Source: Calliopsis andreniformis
Lineage: Eukaryota; Arthropoda; Insecta; Hymenoptera; Andrenidae
NCBI RefSeq assembly: GCF_051401765.1
Contig: NW_027480422.1
Span: 15,642,001 to 15,706,000 of the forward strand
Direction of reading: 5' to 3'
Length of the DNA stretch: 64,000 nucleotides
Shown: one piece after another, positions 38,851 to 52,790 of the stretch
Numbering within the stretch: the first letter of the stretch is position 1
How the letters are laid out: each line of letters begins with the position of its first letter
Made by a program: the position numbers and the translations under genes
The notes under the pieces: model-generated
The model's input: the letters and a program-made list of their open reading frames with translations, nothing else
The model's database searches: none
Told to the model about the DNA's origin: nothing

Positions 38851-41800
38851 GTTGCCTTCTTCGGCCCTAACTGTTCGATCTGGTGGAACAACGCCCTAGA
38901 GTGAAGCCTAGGTTACCCGGAAGGTAGAAACGACCAGTATTTTCACACTGTTTGCAGTGACTCCTGTTATACGATGGAAAAACTGTTGCATCTTTATTGA
39001 ATTTCATGCTTCTGGCGTTTACTTCTACGGCCCTAACTATTCTATCTCGTGTATCAACGCCCTAGAGTGAAGCCTAGGTTGCTCGGAATGTAAAAATGAC
39101 CATAACATTCACACTGGTTGAAATTATTCGTTTTATACGATGGAAAAGCTGTTGTATTTAAATTGTATTTTATGCTTCTGGCGTTGATTTCTTAGGCCCT
39201 AACTATTCAACCTGGTGGAACAACACCCTAGAGTGAGGCCTAGGTTGCCCGGAACGTAGAAATGACCATCACTTCCATCCTGGTAGCAATCATTCGTTTT
39301 ATACGATGGAAAAACTGTTGTCTTTTTATTGCATTTTATGCTTCGGGCACTGACTTATAAGGTCCTAATTATTCAATCTGTTGGAGCAACGCCCTAGGGT
39401 GAAGCCTAGGTTGCCCGGAATGTAGAAGTGACAATAACTTTCACACTGGTTGCAATTATTCATTTTATACGATGGAAAAGCTGTTGCATCTTTATTGTAT
39501 TTTATGCTTCTGTCGCTGACGTCTAAGGCCGTAGCTATTAGATGTGGTGGAGCAACGCACTAGAGTGACGCCTAGGTTGCCCGGAACGTAGAAATGACCA
39601 TTACTTTCGCAATGTTTGCAATTATTCATTTTATACGTTGGAAAAACTGTTGTACTTATATTGTATTTTATGCTTCTGGCGTTGACCTCGTATGCCACAA
39701 CTATTCCATCTGGTGGAACAACGCCCTAGGGTGAAGCCTAGGTTGCCCGGAACGTAGAAATGGAAATAACTTTCACACCGGTACCAATTATTCGTTTTAT
39801 ACGATGGAAAAACAGTTCTATTTATTTTGTATTTTATGCTTCGGCCGTTGGCTTCTAAGGCCCTAACTATTCGATCTGCTGGAGCAGCGCCCTAGAGTGA
39901 AGCCTAGGTTGCCCGGAACGTAGAAATGACCATCACTTTCAAACTGGTTGCAATTAATCCTTTTATACGATGGAAGAACTGTTGTATTTTTATTGCATTT
40001 TATGCTTCGGGCGTTGACTTCTAAGGCCCTAACTATTCAATCTGTTGGGTCAACGCCCTAGAGTGAAGCCTAGGTTGCTCGGAATGTAGAAATGACCATA
40101 ACATTCACACTGGTTGAAATTATTCGTTTTATATGATGGAAGAACTGTTGTATTTATATTGTATTTTATGCTGCTGGCGTTCACTTCTTAGGCCCTAACT
40201 ATTCGATCTGGTGGAACAACGCCCTGGGGTGAAGCCTAGGTTGCCCGGAACGTAGAAATGACCATAACTTTGACACTGGTTGCTATTATTCGTTTTATAC
40301 GATGGAAAAGCTGTTCTATTAATTTTGTATTTTATGCTTCGGGCGTTGACTTCTAAGGCCCTAACTGTTTGATCTGGTGAAGCAACGCCCTAGAGTGAAG
40401 CCTAGGTTGCCCGGAACGTAGAAATGACCTTAACTTTCACACTGGATGCTATTATTCGTTCCATACGATGGAAAAACTGTTATATTTATATTGTATCTTA
40501 TGCTTCTGGCGATGACTTCTTAGGCCCTAACAATTCGATCTCGTGGAACAACGCTCTAGAGTGAAGCCTAGGTTGCCTGGAACATACAAATGACCATCAC
40601 TTTCACACGGGTTGCAATTATTCCAGTTATAGGATGGAAAGGCTGTTGTATTTTTATTGTATTTTATGCTTCAGGCGTTGACTTCTGAGGCCGTAGCTAT
40701 TCGATGTGGTGGAAGAACGCCATAGAGTGAAGCCTAGGTTGCCGGGAACGTAGAAATGACCATAACTTTCATACTGGTTGCAATTATTCGTTTTATATCA
40801 TGGAAGAAGTGTTGTATTTATATTGTATTTTATGCATCGGGCGTTGAATTCTAAGGCCCTAACTATTCAATCTGTTGGAGCAACGCCCTAGGGTGAAGCC
40901 TAGGTTGCCCGGAAAGTAGAAATGACGTTAACTTTCACACCAGTAGCAATTATTCGTTTTACATGACGGAAAAACTGTTATATTTATATTGTATCTTATG
41001 CTTCTGGCGTTGACTTCTTAGGCCCTAACAATTCGATCTGGTGGAACAACGACCTAGAGTGAGGCCTAGGTTGTCCGGAACGTAGACCTGACCATAACTT
41101 TTAGACTGGTAGCAATTATTCGTTTTATACAATGGAAAAACTGTTGTATTTATATTGTATTTTATGCTTCTGGCGTTGACTTCTAAGGCACTAACTATTC
41201 GATCTGGTGGAGCAACGTCCTAGAGTGAAGCCTAGGTTGCCCGGAACGTAGAAATGACCATAACTTTCACACTGGTTGCTATTATTCGTTCTATACGATG
41301 GAAAAACTGTTATATTTATACTGTATCTTATGCTTCTGGCGCTGACTTCTTAGGCCCTAACAATTCGATCTGGTGGAACAACGCCCTAGAGAGAAGCCTA
41401 GGTTGCCTGGAACGTACAAATGACCATCACTTTCACACGGGTTGCAATTATTCCAGTTATAGGATGGAAAGGCTGTTGTATTTTTATTGTATTTTATGCT
41501 TCAGGCGTTGACTTCTGAGGCCGTAGCTATTCGATGTGGTGGAGCAACGCCCTAGAGTGAAGCCTAGGTTGCCCGGAACGTAGAAATGACCATCACTTTC
41601 AAACTGGTTGCAATTAATCCTTTTATACGATGGAAGAACTGTTGTATTTTTATTGCATTTTATGCTTCGGGCGTTGACTTCTAAGGCCCTAACTATTCAA
41701 TCTGTTGGGTCAACGCCCTAGAGTGAAGCCTAGGTTGCTCGGAATGTAGAAATGACCATAACATTCACACTGGTTGAAATTATTCGTTTTATATGATGGA

Positions 41801-44800
41801 AGAACTGTTGTATTTATATTGTATTTTATGCTGCTGGCGTTCACTTCTTAGGCCCTAACTATTCGATCTGGTGGAACAACGCCCTGGGGTGAAGCCTAGG
41901 TTGCCCAGAACGTACAAATGACCATAACTTTCACACTGGTTGCTATTATTCGTTCTATACGATGGAAAAACTGTTATATTTATACTGTATCTTATGCTTC
42001 TGGCGCTGACTTCTTAGGCCCTAACAATTCGATCTGGTGGAACAACACCCTAGAGAGAAGCCTAGGTTGCCTGGAACGTACAAATGACCATCACTTTCAC
42101 ACGGGTTGCAATTATTCCAGTTATAGGATGGAAACGCTGTTGTATTTTTATTGTATTTTATGCTACGGCCGTTGACTTCTAAGGCCCTAACTATTCAATC
42201 TGTTGGAGCAACGCCCTAGGGTGAAGCCTAGGTTGCCCGGAAAGTAGAAATGACGTTAACTTTCACACCAGTAGCAATTATTCGTTTTACACGACGGAAA
42301 AACTGTTATATTTATATTGTATCTTATGCTTCTGGCGTTGACTTCTTAGGCCCTAACAATTCGATCTGGTGGAACAACGACCTAGAGTGAGGCCTAGGTT
42401 GTCCGGAACGTAGAACTGACCATAACTTTTACACTGGTAGCAATTATTCGTTTTATACAATGGAAAAACTGTTGTATTTATATTGTATTTTATGCTTCTG
42501 GCGTTGACTTCTAAGGCACTAACTATTCGATCTGGTGGAGCAACGTCCTAGAGTGAAGCCTAGGTTGCCCGGAACGTAGAAATGACCATAACTTTCACAC
42601 TGGTTGCTATTATTCGTTCTATACGATGGAAAAACTGTTATATTTATACTGTATCTTATGCTTCTGGCGCTGACTTCTTAGGCCCTAACAATTCGATCTG
42701 GTGGAACAACGCCCTAGAGAGAAGCCTAGGTTGCCTGGAACGTACAAATGACCATCACTTTCACACGGGTTGCAATTATTCCAGTTATAGGATGGAAAGT
42801 CTGTTGTATTTTTATTGTATTTTATGCTTCAGGCGTTGACTTCTGAGGCCGTAGCTATTCGATGTGGTGGAAGAACGCCATAGAGTGAAGCCTAGGTTGC
42901 CGGGAACGTATAAATGACCATAACTTTCATACTGGTTGCAATTATTCGTTTTATATGATGGAAGAAATGTTGTATTTATATTGTATATTATGCTGCTGGC
43001 GTTCACTTCTTAGGCCCTAACTAGTTGATCTGGTTGAACAACATCCTAAGGTGAAGCCTACGTTGCCCGGAAAGTAGAAATGACCATAACTTTCATACTG
43101 GTTGCAATTATTCGTTTTATACGATGGAAAAGCTGTTGTACTTATATTGTATTTTATTCCTCTGGCGTTGTCTTCTTTGGCCCTAACTATTCGATCTGGT
43201 GGAACAACACCCTAGGGTGAAGCCTAGGTTCCCGGGAAACTAGAAATGACCATAACTTTCATACTGGTTGCCATTATTCGTTTTATACAATGGAAAATCT
43301 GTTGTATTTATATTGTATTTTATGCTTCTGATGTTGACTTCTAAGGCCCTAACTATTCGATCTGGTGGAGCGACGCCCTACAGCGAAGCCTAGGTTGCTC
43401 AGAATGTAAAAATGACCATAACATTCACACTGGTTGAAATTATCCGTTTTATACGATGGAAAAGCTGTTGTATTTAAATTGTATTTTATGCTTCTGGCGT
43501 TGATTTCTTAGGCCCTAACTATTCAACCTGGTGGAACAACACCCTAGAGTGAGGCCTAGGTTGCCCGGAACGTAGAAATGACCATTACTTCCATCCTGGT
43601 AGCAATTATTCGTTTTATACGATGGAAAAACTGTTGTATTTTTATTGCATGTTATGCTTCGGGCACTGACTTATAAGGTCCTAACTATTCAATCTGTTGG
43701 AGCAACGCTCTAGGGTGAAGCCTAGGTTGCCCGGAATGTAGAAGTGACAATAACTTTCACACTGGTTGCAATTATTCATTTTATACGATGGAAAAACTGT
43801 TGTATTTATATTGTATTTTATGCTGCTCGCGTTCACTTCTTAGGCCCTAACTATTCGATCTGTTGGATCAACGCCCTAGAGTGAAGCCTAGGTTGCTCGG
43901 AATGTAGAAATGACCATAACATTCACACTGGTGAAATTATTCGTCTTATACGATGGAAATGCTATTGTATTTATATTGTATTTTATGCAGCTGGCGTTCA
44001 CTTCTTAGGCCCTAGCTATTCGATCTGGTGGAACAACGCCCTGGGGTGAAGCCTAGGTTGCCGGGAACGTAGAAATTACCTTAACTTTCACACTGGTCGC
44101 TATTATTCGTTTTATACGATGGAGAAACTGTTATATTTATATTGTATTTTATGCTTCTGGCGTTGCCTTCTTAGGCCATAGCTGTTCCATCTGGTGGAAC
44201 AACGCCCTAGAGTGAAGCCTAGGTTGCCCGGAACGTACAAATGACCATAACTTTCACTCTGGTTGCTATTATTCCTTCTATACGATATAAAAACTGTTAT
44301 ATTTATATTGTATCTTATGCTTCTGGCGTTGACTTCTTAGGCCCTAACAATTCGATCTGGTGGAACAACGCCCTAGAGTGAAGCCTAGGTTGCCTGGAAC
44401 GTACAAATGACCAGCACTTTCACACGGGTTGCAATTATTCCTATTATAGGATGGAAAGACTGTTGTATTTATATTGTATTTTATGCTGCTGGCGTTCACT
44501 TCTTAGGCCCTAACTATTCGATGTGGTGGTACAACGCCCTGGGGTGAAGCCTAGGTTGCCCGGAACGTAGAAATGACCATAACTTTCACACTGGTTGCTA
44601 TTATTCGTTCTATACGATGGAAAAACTGTAATATTTATATTGTATCTTATGCGTCTGGCGTTGACTTCTTAGCCCCTAACAATTCGATGTGGTGGAACAA
44701 CGCCCAGGGGTGAAGCCTAGGTTGCCCGGAACGTAGAAATGACCATAACTTTCACACTGGTTGCTATTATTCGTTTTATGCGATGGAAAAACTGTTATAT

Positions 44801-45820
44801 TTATATTGTACTTTATGCTTCTGGCGTTGCCTTCTTCGGCCCTAACTGTTCGATCTGGTGGAACAACGCCCTAGAGTGAAGCCTAGGTTACCCGGAAGGT
44901 AGAAACGACCAGTATTTTCACACTGTTTGCAGTGACTCCTGTTATACGATGGAAAAACTGTTGCATCTATATTGAATTTTATGCTTCTGGCGTTTACTTC
45001 TAAGGCCCTAACTATTCTATCTGGTGTATCAACGCCCTAGAGTGAAGCCTAGGTTGCTCGGAATGTAAAAATGACCATAACATTCACACTGGTTGAAATT
45101 ATTCGTTTTATACGATGGAAAAGCTGTTGTATTTAAATTGTATTTTATGCTTCTGGCGTTGATTTCTTAGGCCCTAACTATTCAACCTGGTGGAACAACA
45201 CCCTAGAGTGAGGCCTAGGTTGCCCGGAACGTAGAAATGACCATCACTTCCATCCTGGTAGCAATCATTCGTTTTATGCGATGGAAAAACTGTTGTATTT
45301 ATATTGTATTTTATGCTGCTGGCGTTCACTTCTTAGGCCCTAACTATTCGATCTGGTGGAACAACGCCCTGTGGTGAAGCCTAGGTTGCCGGGAACGGAG
45401 AAATGACCATAACTTTCACACTGGTTGCTATTATTCGTTTTATACGATGGAAAAACTGTTGCATCTTTATTGTATTTTATGCTTCTGTCGTTGACGTCTA
45501 AGGCCGTAGCTATTAGATGTGGTGGAGCAATGCACTAGAGTGACGCCTAGGTTGCCCGGAACGTGGAATGACCATTACATTCGCAATGTTTGCAATTATT
45601 CATTTTATACGATGGAAAAACTGTTGTACTTATATTGTATTTTATGCTTCTGGCGTTGACTTCTTATGCCCTAACAATTCCATCTGGTGGAACAACGACC
45701 TAGAGTGAGGCCTAGGTTGTCCGGAACGTAGAAATTACCATCACTACCTTACTGGTAGCAATTATTCGTTTTATACGATGGAAAAACTGTTGGATTTATA
45801 CTGTATTTTATGCCTCTGGC
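38851..45820 (+). repeat. 6,970 bp tandem duplication, copy 1
   Basis: This block of about 42 monomers is followed directly by a copy at 45,821-52,790 with a constant offset of 6,970 bp. In the stretches compared I noticed only one difference, A at 39,621 versus G at 46,591. It contains an inner 1,328 bp (8-monomer) repeat: about 40,840-41,545 matches 42,168-42,873, marked by GACGTTAACTTTCACACC and CTAAGGCACTAAC variants. Confidence 0.93.
41227..41392 (+). repeat. Representative 166 bp monomer
   Basis: This copy is exactly 166 bp from one GAAGCCTAGG to the next and is close to the by-eye consensus, so it can serve as a type monomer. In order it holds the CCTAGG palindrome, the CCGGAACGTAG block, the TTCACACTGG block, a TTCG...TATACGATGG segment, an AT-rich half-turn repeat of about 22 bp and the GC-richer TGGTGG...ACGCCC segment before the next unit. 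The phase (starting at GAAGCCTAGG) is an arbitrary choice. Confidence 0.9.
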
Positions 45821-48800
45821 GTTGCCTTCTTCGGCCCTAACTGTTCGATCTGGTGGAACAACGCCCTAGAGTGAAGCCTAGGTTACCCGGAAGGTAGAAA
45901 CGACCAGTATTTTCACACTGTTTGCAGTGACTCCTGTTATACGATGGAAAAACTGTTGCATCTTTATTGAATTTCATGCTTCTGGCGTTTACTTCTACGG
46001 CCCTAACTATTCTATCTCGTGTATCAACGCCCTAGAGTGAAGCCTAGGTTGCTCGGAATGTAAAAATGACCATAACATTCACACTGGTTGAAATTATTCG
46101 TTTTATACGATGGAAAAGCTGTTGTATTTAAATTGTATTTTATGCTTCTGGCGTTGATTTCTTAGGCCCTAACTATTCAACCTGGTGGAACAACACCCTA
46201 GAGTGAGGCCTAGGTTGCCCGGAACGTAGAAATGACCATCACTTCCATCCTGGTAGCAATCATTCGTTTTATACGATGGAAAAACTGTTGTCTTTTTATT
46301 GCATTTTATGCTTCGGGCACTGACTTATAAGGTCCTAATTATTCAATCTGTTGGAGCAACGCCCTAGGGTGAAGCCTAGGTTGCCCGGAATGTAGAAGTG
46401 ACAATAACTTTCACACTGGTTGCAATTATTCATTTTATACGATGGAAAAGCTGTTGCATCTTTATTGTATTTTATGCTTCTGTCGCTGACGTCTAAGGCC
46501 GTAGCTATTAGATGTGGTGGAGCAACGCACTAGAGTGACGCCTAGGTTGCCCGGAACGTAGAAATGACCATTACTTTCGCAATGTTTGCAGTTATTCATT
46601 TTATACGTTGGAAAAACTGTTGTACTTATATTGTATTTTATGCTTCTGGCGTTGACCTCGTATGCCACAACTATTCCATCTGGTGGAACAACGCCCTAGG
46701 GTGAAGCCTAGGTTGCCCGGAACGTAGAAATGGAAATAACTTTCACACCGGTACCAATTATTCGTTTTATACGATGGAAAAACAGTTCTATTTATTTTGT
46801 ATTTTATGCTTCGGCCGTTGGCTTCTAAGGCCCTAACTATTCGATCTGCTGGAGCAGCGCCCTAGAGTGAAGCCTAGGTTGCCCGGAACGTAGAAATGAC
46901 CATCACTTTCAAACTGGTTGCAATTAATCCTTTTATACGATGGAAGAACTGTTGTATTTTTATTGCATTTTATGCTTCGGGCGTTGACTTCTAAGGCCCT
47001 AACTATTCAATCTGTTGGGTCAACGCCCTAGAGTGAAGCCTAGGTTGCTCGGAATGTAGAAATGACCATAACATTCACACTGGTTGAAATTATTCGTTTT
47101 ATATGATGGAAGAACTGTTGTATTTATATTGTATTTTATGCTGCTGGCGTTCACTTCTTAGGCCCTAACTATTCGATCTGGTGGAACAACGCCCTGGGGT
47201 GAAGCCTAGGTTGCCCGGAACGTAGAAATGACCATAACTTTGACACTGGTTGCTATTATTCGTTTTATACGATGGAAAAGCTGTTCTATTAATTTTGTAT
47301 TTTATGCTTCGGGCGTTGACTTCTAAGGCCCTAACTGTTTGATCTGGTGAAGCAACGCCCTAGAGTGAAGCCTAGGTTGCCCGGAACGTAGAAATGACCT
47401 TAACTTTCACACTGGATGCTATTATTCGTTCCATACGATGGAAAAACTGTTATATTTATATTGTATCTTATGCTTCTGGCGATGACTTCTTAGGCCCTAA
47501 CAATTCGATCTCGTGGAACAACGCTCTAGAGTGAAGCCTAGGTTGCCTGGAACATACAAATGACCATCACTTTCACACGGGTTGCAATTATTCCAGTTAT
47601 AGGATGGAAAGGCTGTTGTATTTTTATTGTATTTTATGCTTCAGGCGTTGACTTCTGAGGCCGTAGCTATTCGATGTGGTGGAAGAACGCCATAGAGTGA
47701 AGCCTAGGTTGCCGGGAACGTAGAAATGACCATAACTTTCATACTGGTTGCAATTATTCGTTTTATATCATGGAAGAAGTGTTGTATTTATATTGTATTT
47801 TATGCATCGGGCGTTGAATTCTAAGGCCCTAACTATTCAATCTGTTGGAGCAACGCCCTAGGGTGAAGCCTAGGTTGCCCGGAAAGTAGAAATGACGTTA
47901 ACTTTCACACCAGTAGCAATTATTCGTTTTACATGACGGAAAAACTGTTATATTTATATTGTATCTTATGCTTCTGGCGTTGACTTCTTAGGCCCTAACA
48001 ATTCGATCTGGTGGAACAACGACCTAGAGTGAGGCCTAGGTTGTCCGGAACGTAGACCTGACCATAACTTTTAGACTGGTAGCAATTATTCGTTTTATAC
48101 AATGGAAAAACTGTTGTATTTATATTGTATTTTATGCTTCTGGCGTTGACTTCTAAGGCACTAACTATTCGATCTGGTGGAGCAACGTCCTAGAGTGAAG
48201 CCTAGGTTGCCCGGAACGTAGAAATGACCATAACTTTCACACTGGTTGCTATTATTCGTTCTATACGATGGAAAAACTGTTATATTTATACTGTATCTTA
48301 TGCTTCTGGCGCTGACTTCTTAGGCCCTAACAATTCGATCTGGTGGAACAACGCCCTAGAGAGAAGCCTAGGTTGCCTGGAACGTACAAATGACCATCAC
48401 TTTCACACGGGTTGCAATTATTCCAGTTATAGGATGGAAAGGCTGTTGTATTTTTATTGTATTTTATGCTTCAGGCGTTGACTTCTGAGGCCGTAGCTAT
48501 TCGATGTGGTGGAGCAACGCCCTAGAGTGAAGCCTAGGTTGCCCGGAACGTAGAAATGACCATCACTTTCAAACTGGTTGCAATTAATCCTTTTATACGA
48601 TGGAAGAACTGTTGTATTTTTATTGCATTTTATGCTTCGGGCGTTGACTTCTAAGGCCCTAACTATTCAATCTGTTGGGTCAACGCCCTAGAGTGAAGCC
48701 TAGGTTGCTCGGAATGTAGAAATGACCATAACATTCACACTGGTTGAAATTATTCGTTTTATATGATGGAAGAACTGTTGTATTTATATTGTATTTTATG

Positions 48801-51800
48801 CTGCTGGCGTTCACTTCTTAGGCCCTAACTATTCGATCTGGTGGAACAACGCCCTGGGGTGAAGCCTAGGTTGCCCAGAACGTACAAATGACCATAACTT
48901 TCACACTGGTTGCTATTATTCGTTCTATACGATGGAAAAACTGTTATATTTATACTGTATCTTATGCTTCTGGCGCTGACTTCTTAGGCCCTAACAATTC
49001 GATCTGGTGGAACAACACCCTAGAGAGAAGCCTAGGTTGCCTGGAACGTACAAATGACCATCACTTTCACACGGGTTGCAATTATTCCAGTTATAGGATG
49101 GAAACGCTGTTGTATTTTTATTGTATTTTATGCTACGGCCGTTGACTTCTAAGGCCCTAACTATTCAATCTGTTGGAGCAACGCCCTAGGGTGAAGCCTA
49201 GGTTGCCCGGAAAGTAGAAATGACGTTAACTTTCACACCAGTAGCAATTATTCGTTTTACACGACGGAAAAACTGTTATATTTATATTGTATCTTATGCT
49301 TCTGGCGTTGACTTCTTAGGCCCTAACAATTCGATCTGGTGGAACAACGACCTAGAGTGAGGCCTAGGTTGTCCGGAACGTAGAACTGACCATAACTTTT
49401 ACACTGGTAGCAATTATTCGTTTTATACAATGGAAAAACTGTTGTATTTATATTGTATTTTATGCTTCTGGCGTTGACTTCTAAGGCACTAACTATTCGA
49501 TCTGGTGGAGCAACGTCCTAGAGTGAAGCCTAGGTTGCCCGGAACGTAGAAATGACCATAACTTTCACACTGGTTGCTATTATTCGTTCTATACGATGGA
49601 AAAACTGTTATATTTATACTGTATCTTATGCTTCTGGCGCTGACTTCTTAGGCCCTAACAATTCGATCTGGTGGAACAACGCCCTAGAGAGAAGCCTAGG
49701 TTGCCTGGAACGTACAAATGACCATCACTTTCACACGGGTTGCAATTATTCCAGTTATAGGATGGAAAGTCTGTTGTATTTTTATTGTATTTTATGCTTC
49801 AGGCGTTGACTTCTGAGGCCGTAGCTATTCGATGTGGTGGAAGAACGCCATAGAGTGAAGCCTAGGTTGCCGGGAACGTATAAATGACCATAACTTTCAT
49901 ACTGGTTGCAATTATTCGTTTTATATGATGGAAGAAATGTTGTATTTATATTGTATATTATGCTGCTGGCGTTCACTTCTTAGGCCCTAACTAGTTGATC
50001 TGGTTGAACAACATCCTAAGGTGAAGCCTACGTTGCCCGGAAAGTAGAAATGACCATAACTTTCATACTGGTTGCAATTATTCGTTTTATACGATGGAAA
50101 AGCTGTTGTACTTATATTGTATTTTATTCCTCTGGCGTTGTCTTCTTTGGCCCTAACTATTCGATCTGGTGGAACAACACCCTAGGGTGAAGCCTAGGTT
50201 CCCGGGAAACTAGAAATGACCATAACTTTCATACTGGTTGCCATTATTCGTTTTATACAATGGAAAATCTGTTGTATTTATATTGTATTTTATGCTTCTG
50301 ATGTTGACTTCTAAGGCCCTAACTATTCGATCTGGTGGAGCGACGCCCTACAGCGAAGCCTAGGTTGCTCAGAATGTAAAAATGACCATAACATTCACAC
50401 TGGTTGAAATTATCCGTTTTATACGATGGAAAAGCTGTTGTATTTAAATTGTATTTTATGCTTCTGGCGTTGATTTCTTAGGCCCTAACTATTCAACCTG
50501 GTGGAACAACACCCTAGAGTGAGGCCTAGGTTGCCCGGAACGTAGAAATGACCATTACTTCCATCCTGGTAGCAATTATTCGTTTTATACGATGGAAAAA
50601 CTGTTGTATTTTTATTGCATGTTATGCTTCGGGCACTGACTTATAAGGTCCTAACTATTCAATCTGTTGGAGCAACGCTCTAGGGTGAAGCCTAGGTTGC
50701 CCGGAATGTAGAAGTGACAATAACTTTCACACTGGTTGCAATTATTCATTTTATACGATGGAAAAACTGTTGTATTTATATTGTATTTTATGCTGCTCGC
50801 GTTCACTTCTTAGGCCCTAACTATTCGATCTGTTGGATCAACGCCCTAGAGTGAAGCCTAGGTTGCTCGGAATGTAGAAATGACCATAACATTCACACTG
50901 GTGAAATTATTCGTCTTATACGATGGAAATGCTATTGTATTTATATTGTATTTTATGCAGCTGGCGTTCACTTCTTAGGCCCTAGCTATTCGATCTGGTG
51001 GAACAACGCCCTGGGGTGAAGCCTAGGTTGCCGGGAACGTAGAAATTACCTTAACTTTCACACTGGTCGCTATTATTCGTTTTATACGATGGAGAAACTG
51101 TTATATTTATATTGTATTTTATGCTTCTGGCGTTGCCTTCTTAGGCCATAGCTGTTCCATCTGGTGGAACAACGCCCTAGAGTGAAGCCTAGGTTGCCCG
51201 GAACGTACAAATGACCATAACTTTCACTCTGGTTGCTATTATTCCTTCTATACGATATAAAAACTGTTATATTTATATTGTATCTTATGCTTCTGGCGTT
51301 GACTTCTTAGGCCCTAACAATTCGATCTGGTGGAACAACGCCCTAGAGTGAAGCCTAGGTTGCCTGGAACGTACAAATGACCAGCACTTTCACACGGGTT
51401 GCAATTATTCCTATTATAGGATGGAAAGACTGTTGTATTTATATTGTATTTTATGCTGCTGGCGTTCACTTCTTAGGCCCTAACTATTCGATGTGGTGGT
51501 ACAACGCCCTGGGGTGAAGCCTAGGTTGCCCGGAACGTAGAAATGACCATAACTTTCACACTGGTTGCTATTATTCGTTCTATACGATGGAAAAACTGTA
51601 ATATTTATATTGTATCTTATGCGTCTGGCGTTGACTTCTTAGCCCCTAACAATTCGATGTGGTGGAACAACGCCCAGGGGTGAAGCCTAGGTTGCCCGGA
51701 ACGTAGAAATGACCATAACTTTCACACTGGTTGCTATTATTCGTTTTATGCGATGGAAAAACTGTTATATTTATATTGTACTTTATGCTTCTGGCGTTGC

Positions 51801-52790
51801 CTTCTTCGGCCCTAACTGTTCGATCTGGTGGAACAACGCCCTAGAGTGAAGCCTAGGTTACCCGGAAGGTAGAAACGACCAGTATTTTCACACTGTTTGC
51901 AGTGACTCCTGTTATACGATGGAAAAACTGTTGCATCTATATTGAATTTTATGCTTCTGGCGTTTACTTCTAAGGCCCTAACTATTCTATCTGGTGTATC
52001 AACGCCCTAGAGTGAAGCCTAGGTTGCTCGGAATGTAAAAATGACCATAACATTCACACTGGTTGAAATTATTCGTTTTATACGATGGAAAAGCTGTTGT
52101 ATTTAAATTGTATTTTATGCTTCTGGCGTTGATTTCTTAGGCCCTAACTATTCAACCTGGTGGAACAACACCCTAGAGTGAGGCCTAGGTTGCCCGGAAC
52201 GTAGAAATGACCATCACTTCCATCCTGGTAGCAATCATTCGTTTTATGCGATGGAAAAACTGTTGTATTTATATTGTATTTTATGCTGCTGGCGTTCACT
52301 TCTTAGGCCCTAACTATTCGATCTGGTGGAACAACGCCCTGTGGTGAAGCCTAGGTTGCCGGGAACGGAGAAATGACCATAACTTTCACACTGGTTGCTA
52401 TTATTCGTTTTATACGATGGAAAAACTGTTGCATCTTTATTGTATTTTATGCTTCTGTCGTTGACGTCTAAGGCCGTAGCTATTAGATGTGGTGGAGCAA
52501 TGCACTAGAGTGACGCCTAGGTTGCCCGGAACGTGGAATGACCATTACATTCGCAATGTTTGCAATTATTCATTTTATACGATGGAAAAACTGTTGTACT
52601 TATATTGTATTTTATGCTTCTGGCGTTGACTTCTTATGCCCTAACAATTCCATCTGGTGGAACAACGACCTAGAGTGAGGCCTAGGTTGTCCGGAACGTA
52701 GAAATTACCATCACTACCTTACTGGTAGCAATTATTCGTTTTATACGATGGAAAAACTGTTGGATTTATACTGTATTTTATGCCTCTGGC
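45821..52790 (+). repeat. 6,970 bp tandem duplication, copy 2
   Basis: It is nearly identical to the preceding block. The junction lies in a TGCCTCTGGCGTTG segment: at 45,821 it continues as in copy 1 (GTTGCCTTCTTCGG), at 52,791 it continues differently (GTTGACTTCTAAGG). The shared segment before both junctions is the signature of an in-register tandem duplication. Confidence 0.93.

Noticed and set aside
41254..42839. Three similar 85-codon frames 664 bp apart, as a possible tandem gene family
   Set aside because: Each start is the ATGACCATAAC segment present in most monomers, and each frame simply runs through about 1.5 monomers until the next stop. The similar peptides reflect repeat identity, not selection. 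The same applies to the 60-109 codon frames elsewhere on both strands.
41254..42839. A clean four-monomer (664 bp) higher-order repeat
   Set aside because: The equal spacing is partly coincidental. The monomers between the three starts are not the same set: the second interval contains a GCTACGGCCG variant and other types. The supported local repeat is the 1,328 bp (8-monomer) one.
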